A stretch of 64,000 nt of DNA from Oscillospiraceae bacterium (GCA_015064805.1 SVRN01000007.1:1-64000); one strand, 5' to 3'; shown: positions 17,148 to 25,706, numbered from the stretch's first letter. A program made the numbers and translations. The notes: a model not told the origin generated them from the sequence alone.

Positions 17148-18938
17148 ATGTGGTTTGCGTGTTTGTTGATTTCGGTCGCTTGCTTGCTGGGAGCAATTGC
17201 TTGCGCTGTGGCGATCAATCGATATAAGTTTGCAAAGAAACGCAATTTCAGCGTGTTCCATTTGTTGTTTGCGGGCGTTGTGGTCGCCACGCTTGTGATG
17301 TTTATTTCCGTTCACGGATGTACCGCGGAAGCAACTCTTTGGGGCGCGTGGCGTGCTTTCTTGCTTTCTGTCTTCAATACCATGCAGGTCTTTACCATTG
17401 GCTGTGAGTTCAGTGTGGTAAAGGATACCTTAATCCACTGCCCCGAGTGGTTGCATACGGAATATCAGATCTGGGCGGCAACGCTGTTCGTTCTGGCACC
17501 GGTCTTCACCTTCGGCTACGTGCTGTCTTTGTTCAAAAACGTGTCTGCCTGTTTCAAACTCTGGGGCTCATTCCGCAAAGACGTATTCGTTTTTTCCGAA
17601 TTGAACGATAGATCCTTGGCCCTTGCTGAGGATATTAAGACCAACAACAAGAAGGCTGCGATCATTTTTACGGACGTGTTTGCGGACAACGATGAAAATA
17701 CGTACGAGCTGATCGACGCGGCGCAAAGACTCGGCGCTATATGCTTCAAAAAGGATATTTCCGTGATTGATTTCAATAAGCATTCGCGCAAAGCGGCGGT
17801 TTCTTTTTTTGCCATCGGCGCTAATGAGACGGAAAACCTGAATCAGGCGATCAGGCTGATTGAGAGATACAAGCACCGCGACAATACGCATATGTATATT
17901 TTTTCCACTAAGCTGGAAAGCGCGCTTTTGCTGACCTCCATTGACAAGGGACTGGTCAAGGTCCGCAGAATCAACGAGGTTCAGTCGCTGGTGAATCGAC
18001 TGCTTTACGAGCAAGGAGGAGCGCTATTCGAGGGAGCAAGAGTTGCGGAGGACGGAAGTAAGAAGATTTCTGCTATCGTTGTCGGCATGGGAAACCACGG
18101 AACGGAGATCACCAAGGCGCTGGCATGGTTCTGCCAGATGGACGGCTACAAGCTGGAGATCCACGTGTTCGATAAGGACCCCCTGGCAGAAACAAGGTTT
18201 ATGGCGATGGCGCCGGAGCTGATGTCCCCCGACTATAACGGCGTTGAGGTGGCTGGCGAGGCGCAATACAAAATTAAGGTTCACGCAGGAATTGACGTTA
18301 TGACCGCTTCGTTTGCAAAGGAAATTTCAAAGATAACCGACGCGACCTACGCCATGGTGGCTCTTGGTAGCGATGACGTTAATATCAATACGGCCGTTAA
18401 TTTGAGAATGTATTTTGAACGGATGAAGATACATCCGATGATCCACGCCATTATATACAATTCGCAACAAAAGAAAGCGCTTGAGGGTATCAGGAATTAC
18501 AGAGGTCAAGCCTACGACATAGCGTTTATCGGTGATATTGAATCGTCCTATACGGAAGCGGTGATCATTGATTCCGAGCTTGAGGGAGACGCGCTCAGAA
18601 GACATCTGAAGTGGGGCAAGGAAGAGGAATTCTGGACCTATGAGTATAACTACAGATCGTCGATGGCTTCGGCGATCCACATGAAAGCACGCATCGGTTG
18701 TGGTATTCCCGGGGCGGCGAAAAAGGAAGAAGAGCTGACGGTGGAAGAGCGCGATATCATCGAGTCGTTGGAGCATCGCCGCTGGAACGCCTATATGCGG
18801 GCCGAGGGCTACGTGTTCAGCGGATCCAATGACAAAGCCAGTCGGAACGATCTCGCCAAGATGCACCACGATCTGGTGGATTTTTCCAGGCTTACCGATG
18901 ACGAAAAGCGCAAGGACAGCAAAATAGGAACGAACTGA
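17148..18938 (+). CDS. Membrane protein with Rossmann (TrkA/RCK-like) and RyR domains, 596 aa
   Basis: The N-terminal 130 residues contain three to four membrane helices (WFACLLISVACLLGAIACAV; VFHLLFAGVVVATLVMFI; IWAATLFVLAPVFTFGYVLS). Two Rossmann-like units follow: one around 140-260 (KDVFVFSELNDRSLALAEDI) and one around 305-440 starting with VVGMGNHGTEITKAL, a dinucleotide-binding glycine motif like TrkA/RCK. Residues about 540-590 (LEHRRWNAYMRAEGY, then RNDLAKMHHDLVDF and DDEKRKD) are a clear RyR domain, the ryanodine-receptor repeat module seen in some prokaryotic proteins with nucleotide- or conflict-related contexts. The RBS AGGAGG is 8 nt from ATG. A cytosolic ligand sensor on a membrane base is the simplest reading; ion conduction is possible but there is no recognisable K+ filter. 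It follows the tubulin-like operon and may belong to the same system. Confidence 0.85.
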   Translation: MWFACLLISVACLLGAIACAVAINRYKFAKKRNFSVFHLLFAGVVVATLVMFISVHGCTAEATLWGAWRAFLLSVFNTMQVFTIGCEFSVVKDTLIHCPEWLHTEYQIWAATLFVLAPVFTFGYVLSLFKNVSACFKLWGSFRKDVFVFSELNDRSLALAEDIKTNNKKAAIIFTDVFADNDENTYELIDAAQRLGAICFKKDISVIDFNKHSRKAAVSFFAIGANETENLNQAIRLIERYKHRDNTHMYIFSTKLESALLLTSIDKGLVKVRRINEVQSLVNRLLYEQGGALFEGARVAEDGSKKISAIVVGMGNHGTEITKALAWFCQMDGYKLEIHVFDKDPLAETRFMAMAPELMSPDYNGVEVAGEAQYKIKVHAGIDVMTASFAKEISKITDATYAMVALGSDDVNINTAVNLRMYFERMKIHPMIHAIIYNSQQKKALEGIRNYRGQAYDIAFIGDIESSYTEAVIIDSELEGDALRRHLKWGKEEEFWTYEYNYRSSMASAIHMKARIGCGIPGAAKKEEELTVEERDIIESLEHRRWNAYMRAEGYVFSGSNDKASRNDLAKMHHDLVDFSRLTDDEKRKDSKIGTN

Positions 18939-18988
18939 AAATGTAAATATCTTAGCGTTTACAACGATAAAAAAACAAAGGGGCCCTT

Positions 18989-19813
18989 ATGTATTACAGA
19001 CACAACATGGATTACCAATATCCCGATCAATGCGACGAGCACATGATCACGGTCAAGCATTTGCGTGATATTCACATTGACAAGGACTATCCGTATCTGC
19101 AGAAGAGCTTTTGGTTCAAGTGCCAGCGCGTGTTTTTATGGCTGGTGCTACACGTGCTGATGTTCTGGCTCATCCGCATTACGCACGGTCTGCGCATCCA
19201 CGGCCGAGAAAATCTCAAAAAACACAAGGAAGCGCTGAAGGACGGTGCGATTACCATATCCAACCACGTCTTTATGTGGGATTTTATTTGTGTGATGAAG
19301 GCGGTTCGTCCGAGGTTGATGTTTTTCCCGGCATGGAAGACCAACCTGGAGGGACCCAACGGCCCGCTTATCCGTATGGCGGGCGGCATCCCCATTCCCA
19401 CCGACAGCTTCAGTGCCATGAAGCAATTCAAGGGCGCGATGGAAGAGGTATTGGAAAGTGAGAAGTGGATGCACTTTTTCCCCGAAGGCTCGATGTGGTT
19501 TTATTATCCTGACATTCGCCCGCTCAAAAAGGCGGTGTTCCAGTATGCGGTGAAATACGACAGACCCATCATTCCCATCGTTATGACCTTCCGCCCTCGC
19601 AAGGGCATTACCAAATGGTTTACCAAGAAGCCGCAGGTCGATCTGCACATCGGTGAGCCGCTGTACCACGACGAAGGGATGTCGCCCATCGATGCGGCGC
19701 GGGATATGCAGGAGCGAGCCTATCATATCATGCAGGTTATGGCGGGTGTCAACCCCGGCGACCCCACCTATAACACCGATCTTTCGCTTGCCAACTACCA
19801 AAAGACGATGTGA
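18989..19813 (+). CDS. 1-acylglycerol-3-phosphate acyltransferase-like (PlsC family), 274 aa
   Basis: The catalytic motif is SNHVFMWD, giving N92-H93-x4-D98, and the substrate-binding motif is FPEGS at 164-168. An N-terminal hydrophobic helix near 45-66 (RVFLWLVLHVLMFWLIRI) would hold the enzyme on the inner membrane face. PlsC enzymes transfer an acyl chain to the sn-2 position of lysophosphatidate in phospholipid synthesis; other members act on different lysolipids, so the substrate is not fixed. The length is typical for the family. AAAGGGG lies just upstream of ATG. No separate promoter is obvious, so it may be transcribed with the RyR gene 50 nt upstream. A broken GNAT gene starts right at its stop codon. 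Confidence 0.85.
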   Translation: MYYRHNMDYQYPDQCDEHMITVKHLRDIHIDKDYPYLQKSFWFKCQRVFLWLVLHVLMFWLIRITHGLRIHGRENLKKHKEALKDGAITISNHVFMWDFICVMKAVRPRLMFFPAWKTNLEGPNGPLIRMAGGIPIPTDSFSAMKQFKGAMEEVLESEKWMHFFPEGSMWFYYPDIRPLKKAVFQYAVKYDRPIIPIVMTFRPRKGITKWFTKKPQVDLHIGEPLYHDEGMSPIDAARDMQERAYHIMQVMAGVNPGDPTYNTDLSLANYQKTM

Positions 19814-20062
19814 GGCGGCACCGCGAGATCTCGCGCGTCGCTATCACACCCGAGCATCAAGGACGCGGATATGCGCGGATGATGGTCGGTATGCTGCCGG
19901 AAGAGCTGAAGCGGCAGGGTGTAGCCTCCGTTCATCTGTTGGCGGCGAAGGCTAACCCCCCCTGCGGTTAAGACCTATCGTTCGCTGGGCTTTGACTGCC
20001 TTGGCGAGTGTCACCGCTACGGCTCGGATTATTATATTTTTGAATTGCCGTTGTCGGTGTGA
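19814..20062 (+). pseudogene. GNAT acetyltransferase remnant, truncated and frameshifted
   Basis: Directly after the PlsC stop, codons from 19816 read RHREISRVAITPEHQGRGYA, the acetyl-CoA-binding motif A of GNAT N-acetyltransferases (Q-G-R-G-Y-A), then MMVGMLPEELKRQG and LLAAKANPP. At a run of seven C (19956-19962) the frame ends within three codons, but removing one C restores AVKTYRSLGFDCLGE and a natural end YYIFELPLSV followed by TGA (20060-20062). The N-terminal half of the fold is missing and there is no start codon or RBS. The +1 slip could be a real mutation, a sequencing error or a variable homopolymer; the truncation makes it non-functional in any case. Confidence 0.8.
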
Positions 20063-20076
20063 TCCGCGACAAAATT

Positions 20077-20115
20077 AGCAACGCTTGACTTTTTTTGTCA
20101 AGCGTTGCTTTTTTA
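20077..20115 (+). terminator. Terminator after the GNAT remnant
   Basis: A perfect 13-bp stem AGCAACGCTTGAC/GTCAAGCGTTGCT with an all-T 7-nt loop, followed by TTTTTT. Confidence 0.9.
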
Positions 20116-20117
20116 TG

Positions 20118-20146
20118 TTGACAAAAATCAACACGGTGGGTATAAT
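20118..20146 (+). promoter_or_regulatory. Consensus promoter of the phosphatase gene
   Basis: TTGACA at 20118-20123 and TATAAT at 20141-20146 with a 17-bp spacer, beginning just after the preceding terminator. Confidence 0.9.
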
Positions 20147-20170
20147 AAAAGGGAAAAGAGGTGGAAGCAT

Positions 20171-20653
20171 ATGGCAAATGGCATCGTGCGCGTGATGTTC
20201 GTCTGTCATGGCAACATCTGTCGCTCCCCTATGGCAGAATTTATTTTCAAGGAAATGCTAAAAGAGCGGGGGATGACCGATTGCTTTTTCGTTTCATCGA
20301 GTGCGACGAGTAGCGAGGAAATTTGGCGGGGCGTCGGCAATCCCGTCTACCCACCCGCGAAGGCGGAGTTGGACAGGCACGGCATTGCGTGTGAGGGCAA
20401 GCGAGCGGTACAGCTGTGCCGCGAGGACTATGACAATTACGATCTGTTCGTTGGCATGGACAGCGCCAACATCCGCAATATGCACCGTATTCTGGGCGGT
20501 GATGCGGAGGGTAAAATACACAAGCTGATGGACTACACCGCGCGCGGCGGTGACGTGGCCGATCCGTGGTATTCCGAGCGATTTGATATTGCCTATCGGG
20601 ATATTTTCGACGGCTGTGCGGGCTTGCTCCAAACGCTGATGAAAGGTGAGTAA
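20171..20653 (+). CDS. Low-molecular-weight protein tyrosine phosphatase, 160 aa
   Basis: The P-loop CHGNICRS (C12-x4-C17-R18) sits right at the N-terminus, as in all LMW phosphatases, with C12 the phosphocysteine nucleophile, and VADPWYS near residue 130 supplies the general-acid aspartate. The enzyme removes phosphate from protein tyrosines in the cytosol and in bacteria often opposes a tyrosine kinase that controls polysaccharide export; no such kinase is in this window. The ATG at 20171 is chosen because an upstream in-frame ATG at 20105 lies before the promoter. GAGGTGG acts as RBS. The next gene overlaps or nearly touches its stop, so the two are co-transcribed. Confidence 0.92.
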   Translation: MANGIVRVMFVCHGNICRSPMAEFIFKEMLKERGMTDCFFVSSSATSSEEIWRGVGNPVYPPAKAELDRHGIACEGKRAVQLCREDYDNYDLFVGMDSANIRNMHRILGGDAEGKIHKLMDYTARGGDVADPWYSERFDIAYRDIFDGCAGLLQTLMKGE

Positions 20654-20657
20654 ACGT

Positions 20658-21173
20658 ATGAAAAGAATACTGACGCTGCCCAATATTTTGCACCTGTGGC
20701 TGTTTTGCGTGATCGCCAACAGCTACGTAGCGATCGCCGCCCAGCCGATCTTGCTGGTTGCGATCGTTCCCGCGTTTTTGTTTCTTAACGCCCTGGCGGG
20801 CATATGGGAGCCCGATACGGGAAGCAAACGCATTAAATTTTGCCACCACGGCGGCGTGTTGCTGTTTTTATTTGCCGCATCCATTTTACCATCAGCAATC
20901 TATCATATCATTCTGGCGAGCGTGACGCGGGACGGACAGACCGCCACGTTCGTTGCCAGCTTGCTGTTTTGCATTTGCATTGAGGCCATCGTTTTTTGGA
21001 ACGGCATCATCTGCGTCTATTGCACGTCGCGACAGATGAGCGTGAAGAGACGGGTGATCGTCGCGATTTGCGGTATGATTCCCGTGGTCAATTTCGTTGT
21101 GCTCCACAAGCTTCTCCGCATTGCCATGGACGAGGTGGCGGCGGCAAAGGCGCAAGAAGAAACAACGCAATAA
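20658..21173 (+). CDS. Hypothetical four-TM membrane protein, 171 aa
   Basis: I do not recognise a family. After a short N-terminus (MKRILTLPNILHLWLF) it has about four hydrophobic helices, near 8-30, 33-45, 62-84 and 92-115, with a further hydrophobic stretch near 133-150, and ends in a charged tail AAKAQEETTQ. The frame is open from GTG 20646, which overlaps the phosphatase gene, but ATG 20658 has a correctly spaced AAAGGTG. The tight linkage to the phosphatase suggests a functional pair, perhaps localisation at the membrane. No catalytic motif is visible. Confidence 0.75.
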   Translation: MKRILTLPNILHLWLFCVIANSYVAIAAQPILLVAIVPAFLFLNALAGIWEPDTGSKRIKFCHHGGVLLFLFAASILPSAIYHIILASVTRDGQTATFVASLLFCICIEAIVFWNGIICVYCTSRQMSVKRRVIVAICGMIPVVNFVVLHKLLRIAMDEVAAAKAQEETTQ

Positions 21174-21187
21174 CGGTATAAAGAAAG

Positions 21188-21213
21188 AGGGGCTGTGTTA
21201 AGGCCCCTTTTTT
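21188..21213 (+). terminator. Terminator after the phosphatase operon
   Basis: Six base pairs AGGGGC/GCCCCT around a 9-nt loop, followed by a T run to 21213. Confidence 0.82.
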
Positions 21214-21256
21214 GTCGAAATTATTAAAAAAATATGAAGAAAATCCATAAAAACCT

Positions 21257-21285
21257 TTGCTTTTTCGGGCACGGTGTGGTATAAT
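21257..21285 (+). promoter_or_regulatory. Promoter of the zinc-ribbon acyltransferase gene
   Basis: TTGCTT at 21257-21262 and TATAAT at 21280-21285 with 17 bp between; the gene starts 33 nt after the -10 box. Confidence 0.75.
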
Positions 21286-21317
21286 GGTATGCATATCATT
21301 TTGAGGAGGGTCACGAT

Positions 21318-22529
21318 ATGGAAAAGAACAAACGCAACATGTTCGTATATCGACTCGTACAATTCCTCTCGTGGATCGTTTCGACCTTTATTTTCCGACG
21401 CAAGATTCTGCGCAACGAGGTCAAGGGCCAAAAGGGGCCGTTTGCCATCATTGCCAACCATCAGGCGTCGCTGGATTTCGTCAATCTCATCGGTGTGACG
21501 CGTCGTCCGATCACCTTCGTTATCAGTCAATCGATATATCGTTCCTCGCCCGTTAAGTGGTTTATGACCCGTCTTGGCATTATTCCCAAGCAGCAGTTTC
21601 AAACGACGCTCAAAGACATGCGCCGCATGAAGGAGGTTATCGACGCGGGTGAAATTCTCGCGATCTATCCTGCGGGACTCATGTGTGAGGACGGTCTTTC
21701 CACCCCCATTCCTGCGGGTACGTATCAGTTTTTGAAGTGGCTTCGCACCGATATTTACGTGGCGCGCACCAGCGGTATGTATTTTTCTATGCCCAAATGG
21801 ACCAAGGGGATGAGAGGCGGACGCACGCATCTGGACGTTTATCGCCTGTTTTCCAAGGAGGAGCTTGCAAGCGCAGATCTTGAGACCATCAAGCGCAAGA
21901 CGGAGGAGGCGCTGCGCTTTGACGCCTACCGCGAGCAGGAAGACATGATGGTCAAATACAGCCATTGCGACCGGATCGAAGGGCTTCAAAACGTGCTGTA
22001 TATGTGCCCAAATTGCGGGTGCGAATTTTCTATGCAGGTCAAGGAAAAAAGCACGATCTACTGTACGGAATGCGGCTTTGCGCACAAGAGCGACAAATAT
22101 GGATTTTTGCACAACGTCGGCGGCGTTGGCGAGGAGATCCGCTACGTATCCGACTGGAGCCGCATGATCCACGATACCCTCAAGGAAAAGATCACGCGCG
22201 GTGAGGACGGTGAGCTGTCCTGCGCCACGGCCATCCATATGATCGACGGAAAGAAAAACAAGTTCGTTGAAATCGGGCAGGGCAACGTCGCGTTGACGTC
22301 GCAGGGCTTCGTGCTCGACGGTCGCATTTACGATGGTGAGGACCTTCACCTGGAGATTCCCATCGTGACCTTTGCTTCGCTCCCCTTCAAGCCGGGCAAG
22401 AATTTTGAAATTCAGAATGGCAACGACATCTACCGCTGCGTGCTGGAGGACGGCCGGCTGGCCATGAAATTCATCAACATGGTCAAGATCTATTACGAGC
22501 TTCACGAAGAGGCACACGCGAAAACTTAA
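21318..22529 (+). CDS. PlsC-type acyltransferase with C-terminal zinc ribbon, 403 aa
   Basis: ANHQASLD gives the acyltransferase motif H48-x4-D53. The second motif is altered: YPAGLMCEDG stands where FPEG is usual, although the glycine and following acidic residue remain. After about residue 220 the protein leaves the PlsC fold and shows a zinc ribbon, CPNCGCEF followed about 20 residues later by CTECGF, then a 150-residue beta-rich domain of unknown role (GNVALTSQGFVLDG). A hydrophobic patch at 12-26 may touch the membrane. The reaction is probably acyl transfer to a lysolipid or glycolipid; the extra domains suggest an unusual acceptor or partner. GAGGAGGG precedes the ATG. It is transcribed alone between its own promoter and terminator. 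Confidence 0.8.
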   Translation: MEKNKRNMFVYRLVQFLSWIVSTFIFRRKILRNEVKGQKGPFAIIANHQASLDFVNLIGVTRRPITFVISQSIYRSSPVKWFMTRLGIIPKQQFQTTLKDMRRMKEVIDAGEILAIYPAGLMCEDGLSTPIPAGTYQFLKWLRTDIYVARTSGMYFSMPKWTKGMRGGRTHLDVYRLFSKEELASADLETIKRKTEEALRFDAYREQEDMMVKYSHCDRIEGLQNVLYMCPNCGCEFSMQVKEKSTIYCTECGFAHKSDKYGFLHNVGGVGEEIRYVSDWSRMIHDTLKEKITRGEDGELSCATAIHMIDGKKNKFVEIGQGNVALTSQGFVLDGRIYDGEDLHLEIPIVTFASLPFKPGKNFEIQNGNDIYRCVLEDGRLAMKFINMVKIYYELHEEAHAKT

Positions 22530-22533
22530 AACA

Positions 22534-22564
22534 AAAGGACGCACCGAGCGGTGCGTCCTTTTTG
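22534..22564. terminator. Bidirectional terminator
   Basis: GGACGCACC/GGTGCGTCC with a 4-nt loop, flanked by AAAA on the left and TTTTT on the right, so it can end both the acyltransferase transcript and the oppositely oriented asparaginase transcript. Confidence 0.9.
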
Positions 22565-22567
22565 CGT

Positions 22568-23575
22568 TTAGTCGGTTGCGTAATGGATCGAATAGAGAAT
22601 ATCCTTGGCGACGGGGGTGTAGAATTTGGCTTTGACCTGCTCGAAATTGCTTGTCTGTCCCATGATCCACATCAGCTTAGTCAGAGCCGCCTCGGTGGTC
22701 ATATCGTAGGCCTCGAGAACCTTCACGGTGCTCTTGAGGTGGCCGCCGACGTGATAGACGGACAGGTCACTGCCCTCGTTGGGCACCTGCGTCGTCATGA
22801 CGATGATCTTGCCTGCTTCCGCGCCGCGGCTGACGCTCTCGTAAAAGTCGGAATATTCGGGGAGTCCGCCCACGCCAAAGCTCTCGATGATCAGTCCATC
22901 GTGGCGCTCCAGCATATAGTCGACGACGTCGCTCTGCATACCGGGGAACAGCTTGAGCAGACCGACGTTGACGTTGAGCGCGTCGTAAAAATCAGGCGTG
23001 TCGGTATTATCCTCTGAACGGATATATTGCAGCAGCTTTTCGTCCTGCATGACGGCGAGGATGGGATAATTGACGCTGGAAAAGGCCTGAAAGCTCTTGG
23101 AATAGGTCTTTCTTGCGCGCGTGCCGAGGATGACCTTACCGTCGAATACGATCTGAACGCCGCCCGCGCCGTGGCAGGCGTAAAGGAAGGCGTCGGTCAG
23201 GTTGCGCTTGGAGTCGGTGCCGTCGAACCAGATGGGCTTTTGCGCGCCCGTGATAACGATGGGCTTGGGGCTGTGCTGGATCAGATAGCTGAGGGCCGCG
23301 GCGGTGTAGGCCATGGTGTCGGTGCCGTGCGAAATGACGAAGCCGTCGTACTCGTCATAATGCGCGCGGATGGTCTGCGCGAGTCCCAGCCAGTGCTTGG
23401 GGCGGATGTTGGTGCTGTCCAGATTGTAGCATTGAACGCAGTCCACCTCGCAGTGATTGCGGATGTTGGGAATGAATTCAAGCAGCTTATTGGGGTCAAG
23501 CTCGGGGGAAAGTCCGTCGGGCGTGACGTCCGAGGCGATGGTGCCACCCGTGCCGATCATGAGAATTTTTTTCAT
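22568..23575 (-). CDS. ansA: L-asparaginase, cytoplasmic type I, 335 aa
   Basis: The N-terminal GTGGTIAS gives the nucleophile T12, and SHGTDTMAY (H83-G-T-D86) is the second catalytic motif with T85 and D86. The enzyme hydrolyses asparagine to aspartate and ammonia. Length and absence of a signal peptide fit the cytosolic AnsA type. AAGGTG precedes the ATG. It is the second gene of a two-gene unit, 28 nt after the cysteine desulfidase, so the pair looks like a small amino-acid catabolism operon that releases ammonia. Confidence 0.93.
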   Translation of the reverse strand: MKKILMIGTGGTIASDVTPDGLSPELDPNKLLEFIPNIRNHCEVDCVQCYNLDSTNIRPKHWLGLAQTIRAHYDEYDGFVISHGTDTMAYTAAALSYLIQHSPKPIVITGAQKPIWFDGTDSKRNLTDAFLYACHGAGGVQIVFDGKVILGTRARKTYSKSFQAFSSVNYPILAVMQDEKLLQYIRSEDNTDTPDFYDALNVNVGLLKLFPGMQSDVVDYMLERHDGLIIESFGVGGLPEYSDFYESVSRGAEAGKIIVMTTQVPNEGSDLSVYHVGGHLKSTVKVLEAYDMTTEAALTKLMWIMGQTSNFEQVKAKFYTPVAKDILYSIHYATD

Positions 23576-23603
23576 AGTTCACCTTGCAATTGCACAAATT
23601 ATA

Positions 23604-24884
23604 TCAGGAAAGCATGATGCGGATGATCTCGCGGTCGGTCTCGCTCATGCCGTCGCGTGCCAGCTTGCCGACGTTGCGGATGGTGTTCTCGACACCCTTG
23701 GTGACGATGCCGTCGCCGCCGTAGAATTGTTTGCCCGCCTTCATCATCTCGTAGCCCATGATGCCCGCCTCGACTGCCATGGCGATTTTGGCCGCACAGG
23801 AGGCCTTGGCGCCGTCGCAGATGGTGCCCGAGAGAATGGCGAGAGAGTTGACCAGCGAGTGAGCGATCTCGTAATACTTGCCGCCGTTTAAGTAGCAGAT
23901 ACCCGTGCCGCAGCCACAGCCTGCCGAAATGGCACCGCAGTAGGCGGACAGACAACCGATGCCCGTTTTCTGATGGATGGTGATCAGGTCGGATACGATC
24001 AGCGCGCGCAGGAGCTGTTCCTCGCTCGCTCCCATTGCCTCCGCGTAAACGACGACGGGAACCGAGGCGGTGATGCCCTGGTTGCCGCTACCCGAAATGA
24101 TGCAGACGGGTAGCTCACAGCCGTTCATGCGGGCGTCCGATCCCGCCGCCGCAAAGGCACGGGCGCGATCGCGCAAAATGCAGTTGCCGTCGGCGTAAAT
24201 GAGGCGGCCGATCGAGGCGCCGTAGCTTTCACTTAAGCCTTCGCGGGCGATAGCCATGTTCATGTCGATCTGACGGCGGAGCAAGGGCGCGATATCGTCG
24301 AGCGGTACTTCGTCGGCAAAGGTGATGATGTCCTTGACGTTGAGTAGCGCGCGGTCGGAGGCGTACACCTCGGTTGCTACCTCGTTGAGACGGTAGCGGC
24401 TTGTGATATTCTCGCCGTCGCGCACGACCTCGGTAATGTTGGTGTGGCGATTGACCAGATGGACGCGGACGGTGTGAGAGTCGGCTTGTCCTACCAGGTC
24501 GATCTCAAAGGGGATCTGGCTTTCGACCTCGTAGATCTCAATGGGCGTTTGCTCCATAAAAAGGGCGATGTGGTCGGGGCTCGTTCTGTCCAGGGCGCAG
24601 AGCACCTCCAGTTTTCTTTCGGGACAGCCTGCGATGACGCCTGCCGCGACGGCGGCCGCAATACCGCGCATACCCCCCGTAGCGGGAACGATGACGCTTT
24701 TGACGTTTTTGATGATGTTGCCGCTCAGTCCGATGCGGATGGACGCGGGCTGATTGCCCAGCGCGTGGCGCAAAACGGCAGAGGCGTAGGCGATGGCGAT
24801 GGGCTCGGTACAGCCCATGGCGGCGACCAGCTCTTCTTTGAGAATGCTTTTATAGGTTTGAACGGTTTTGTCCGACAAGGTCAT
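23604..24884 (-). CDS. L-cysteine desulfidase / serine dehydratase alpha-like (UPF0597), 426 aa
   Basis: VAAMGCTEPIA near the N-terminus (C25) and the cysteine-rich segment CLSAYCGAISAGCGCGTGICY near 295-315, together with GTICDGAKASCAAK, are hallmarks of the YhaM/CyuA family, which uses a 4Fe-4S cluster to split L-cysteine into pyruvate, ammonia and sulfide. Related proteins act on L-serine, so the substrate is not certain. Oxygen sensitivity of such clusters fits an anaerobe. AAGGGG precedes the start, and a consensus promoter lies 66 nt upstream. It leads the asparaginase gene. Confidence 0.88.
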   Translation of the reverse strand: MTLSDKTVQTYKSILKEELVAAMGCTEPIAIAYASAVLRHALGNQPASIRIGLSGNIIKNVKSVIVPATGGMRGIAAAVAAGVIAGCPERKLEVLCALDRTSPDHIALFMEQTPIEIYEVESQIPFEIDLVGQADSHTVRVHLVNRHTNITEVVRDGENITSRYRLNEVATEVYASDRALLNVKDIITFADEVPLDDIAPLLRRQIDMNMAIAREGLSESYGASIGRLIYADGNCILRDRARAFAAAGSDARMNGCELPVCIISGSGNQGITASVPVVVYAEAMGASEEQLLRALIVSDLITIHQKTGIGCLSAYCGAISAGCGCGTGICYLNGGKYYEIAHSLVNSLAILSGTICDGAKASCAAKIAMAVEAGIMGYEMMKAGKQFYGGDGIVTKGVENTIRNVGKLARDGMSETDREIIRIMLS

Positions 24885-24949
24885 GTGGTTTTCCCCTTAT
24901 TATGGTGTGATAAATTAGCCGGATATTCATCCTTGGCATATCTACGTTG

Positions 24950-24978
24950 ATTATACCACGCCTGACGGATTTTGTCAA
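24950..24978 (-). promoter_or_regulatory. Consensus promoter of the desulfidase-asparaginase operon
   Basis: On the minus strand TTGACA (24978-24973) and TATAAT (24955-24950) are perfect and 17 bp apart. Between this and the next promoter at 25801 there is no gene, only the hairpin-rich element described separately. Confidence 0.9.
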
Positions 24979-25140
24979 TCGGAGATTGGATCGGGGAGGG
25001 GGAGATAGCTAAAATTTTAAGCAACTTCTTTTGACGATTATAACACGGGCATTTAATTCTGTGCTTGTGGGGTGTTCAGTTACCCACTGCTGAAGAATTT
25101 TGTATGCAAAATTCTTCCCGTAAAAATACGAACTCCGTGA

Positions 25141-25706
25141 CGCGCGCTGATCTGTGCCGGTGGTTTATGTTCATTCTTTGCCGCGCGGCAAAGAACGAAC
25201 CAAGAAAACAGATTTCGGCAAGCCGAAATTGCAAGTTTGCTTGTTCGCTAAACGCGAACATCGTGCTTCGCACGGGCGCAAACATTGCGCGCCAAGACGT
25301 TCCCTCTTGGAACTCCCTTGGCATTGCCGCGCTACATGGCATATCAAGAGAGATTACATCAAAATCTTGCGTGCTGTGCATCAAATCTTGCCACCACGCG
25401 CGGCAGGCGTAGAAGCGAAATCGTTTTTGTTTAAATTTTTAGTTGTCATAGAGTGCGGCGCAGATTGTAAAAAGCCCTTGTCGTAGTTTATTGCGTGTGT
25501 CTTGCGTGAGTGCGACTTTCTTTAAGTCGCACTCGCAAAATCTGAAGAAGCTTGCTTTTGCGAAAAGATGAGTGAAGCGAAAGCGTAACGACCTTTTCGC
25601 GCTGCGGGTTTCCAAAGGGCATTAGGCCCTTTGGTTCACTTTCTTGGTTCATTCTTTCTTGAATGAGAAAGAATGAACATAAAACACCGACACAGATCAG
25701 CGCGCG
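25141..25706. mobile_element. Non-coding element with 39-bp terminal inverted repeats (MITE-like)
   Basis: The sequence at 25141-25179 and the reverse complement of 25668-25706 agree at 37 of 39 positions. Inside are many separate palindromes: GTTCATTCTTTCT/AGAAAGAATGAAC (25647-25678), GAGTGCGACTT/AAGTCGCACTC (25508-25533), CCAAAGGGC/GCCCTTTGG (near 25612-25634), TTCGGCAAGCCGAA and others. Another hairpin (25092-25117) lies just outside the left end and one (25702-25718) at the right end. No convincing ORF exists; short open frames lack RBSs. No target duplication is evident at the ends. It could be a miniature transposable element or another interspersed repeat; the rest of the 24979-25800 gap shows nothing else. 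Confidence 0.65.

Noticed and set aside
17148-17550. Potassium channel reading of the RyR/Rossmann protein
   Set aside because: No TVGYG-type selectivity filter is present between the helices, so channel function is not claimed.
20105-20170. Longer N-terminus for the phosphatase from ATG 20105
   Set aside because: It precedes the consensus promoter, and LMW phosphatases begin a few residues before the CX5R loop, which fits ATG 20171.
25065-25486. Short open frames (about 110 codons) in the 25-kb gap
   Set aside because: They run through palindromes and terminal repeats, lack an RBS, and their translation looks random.
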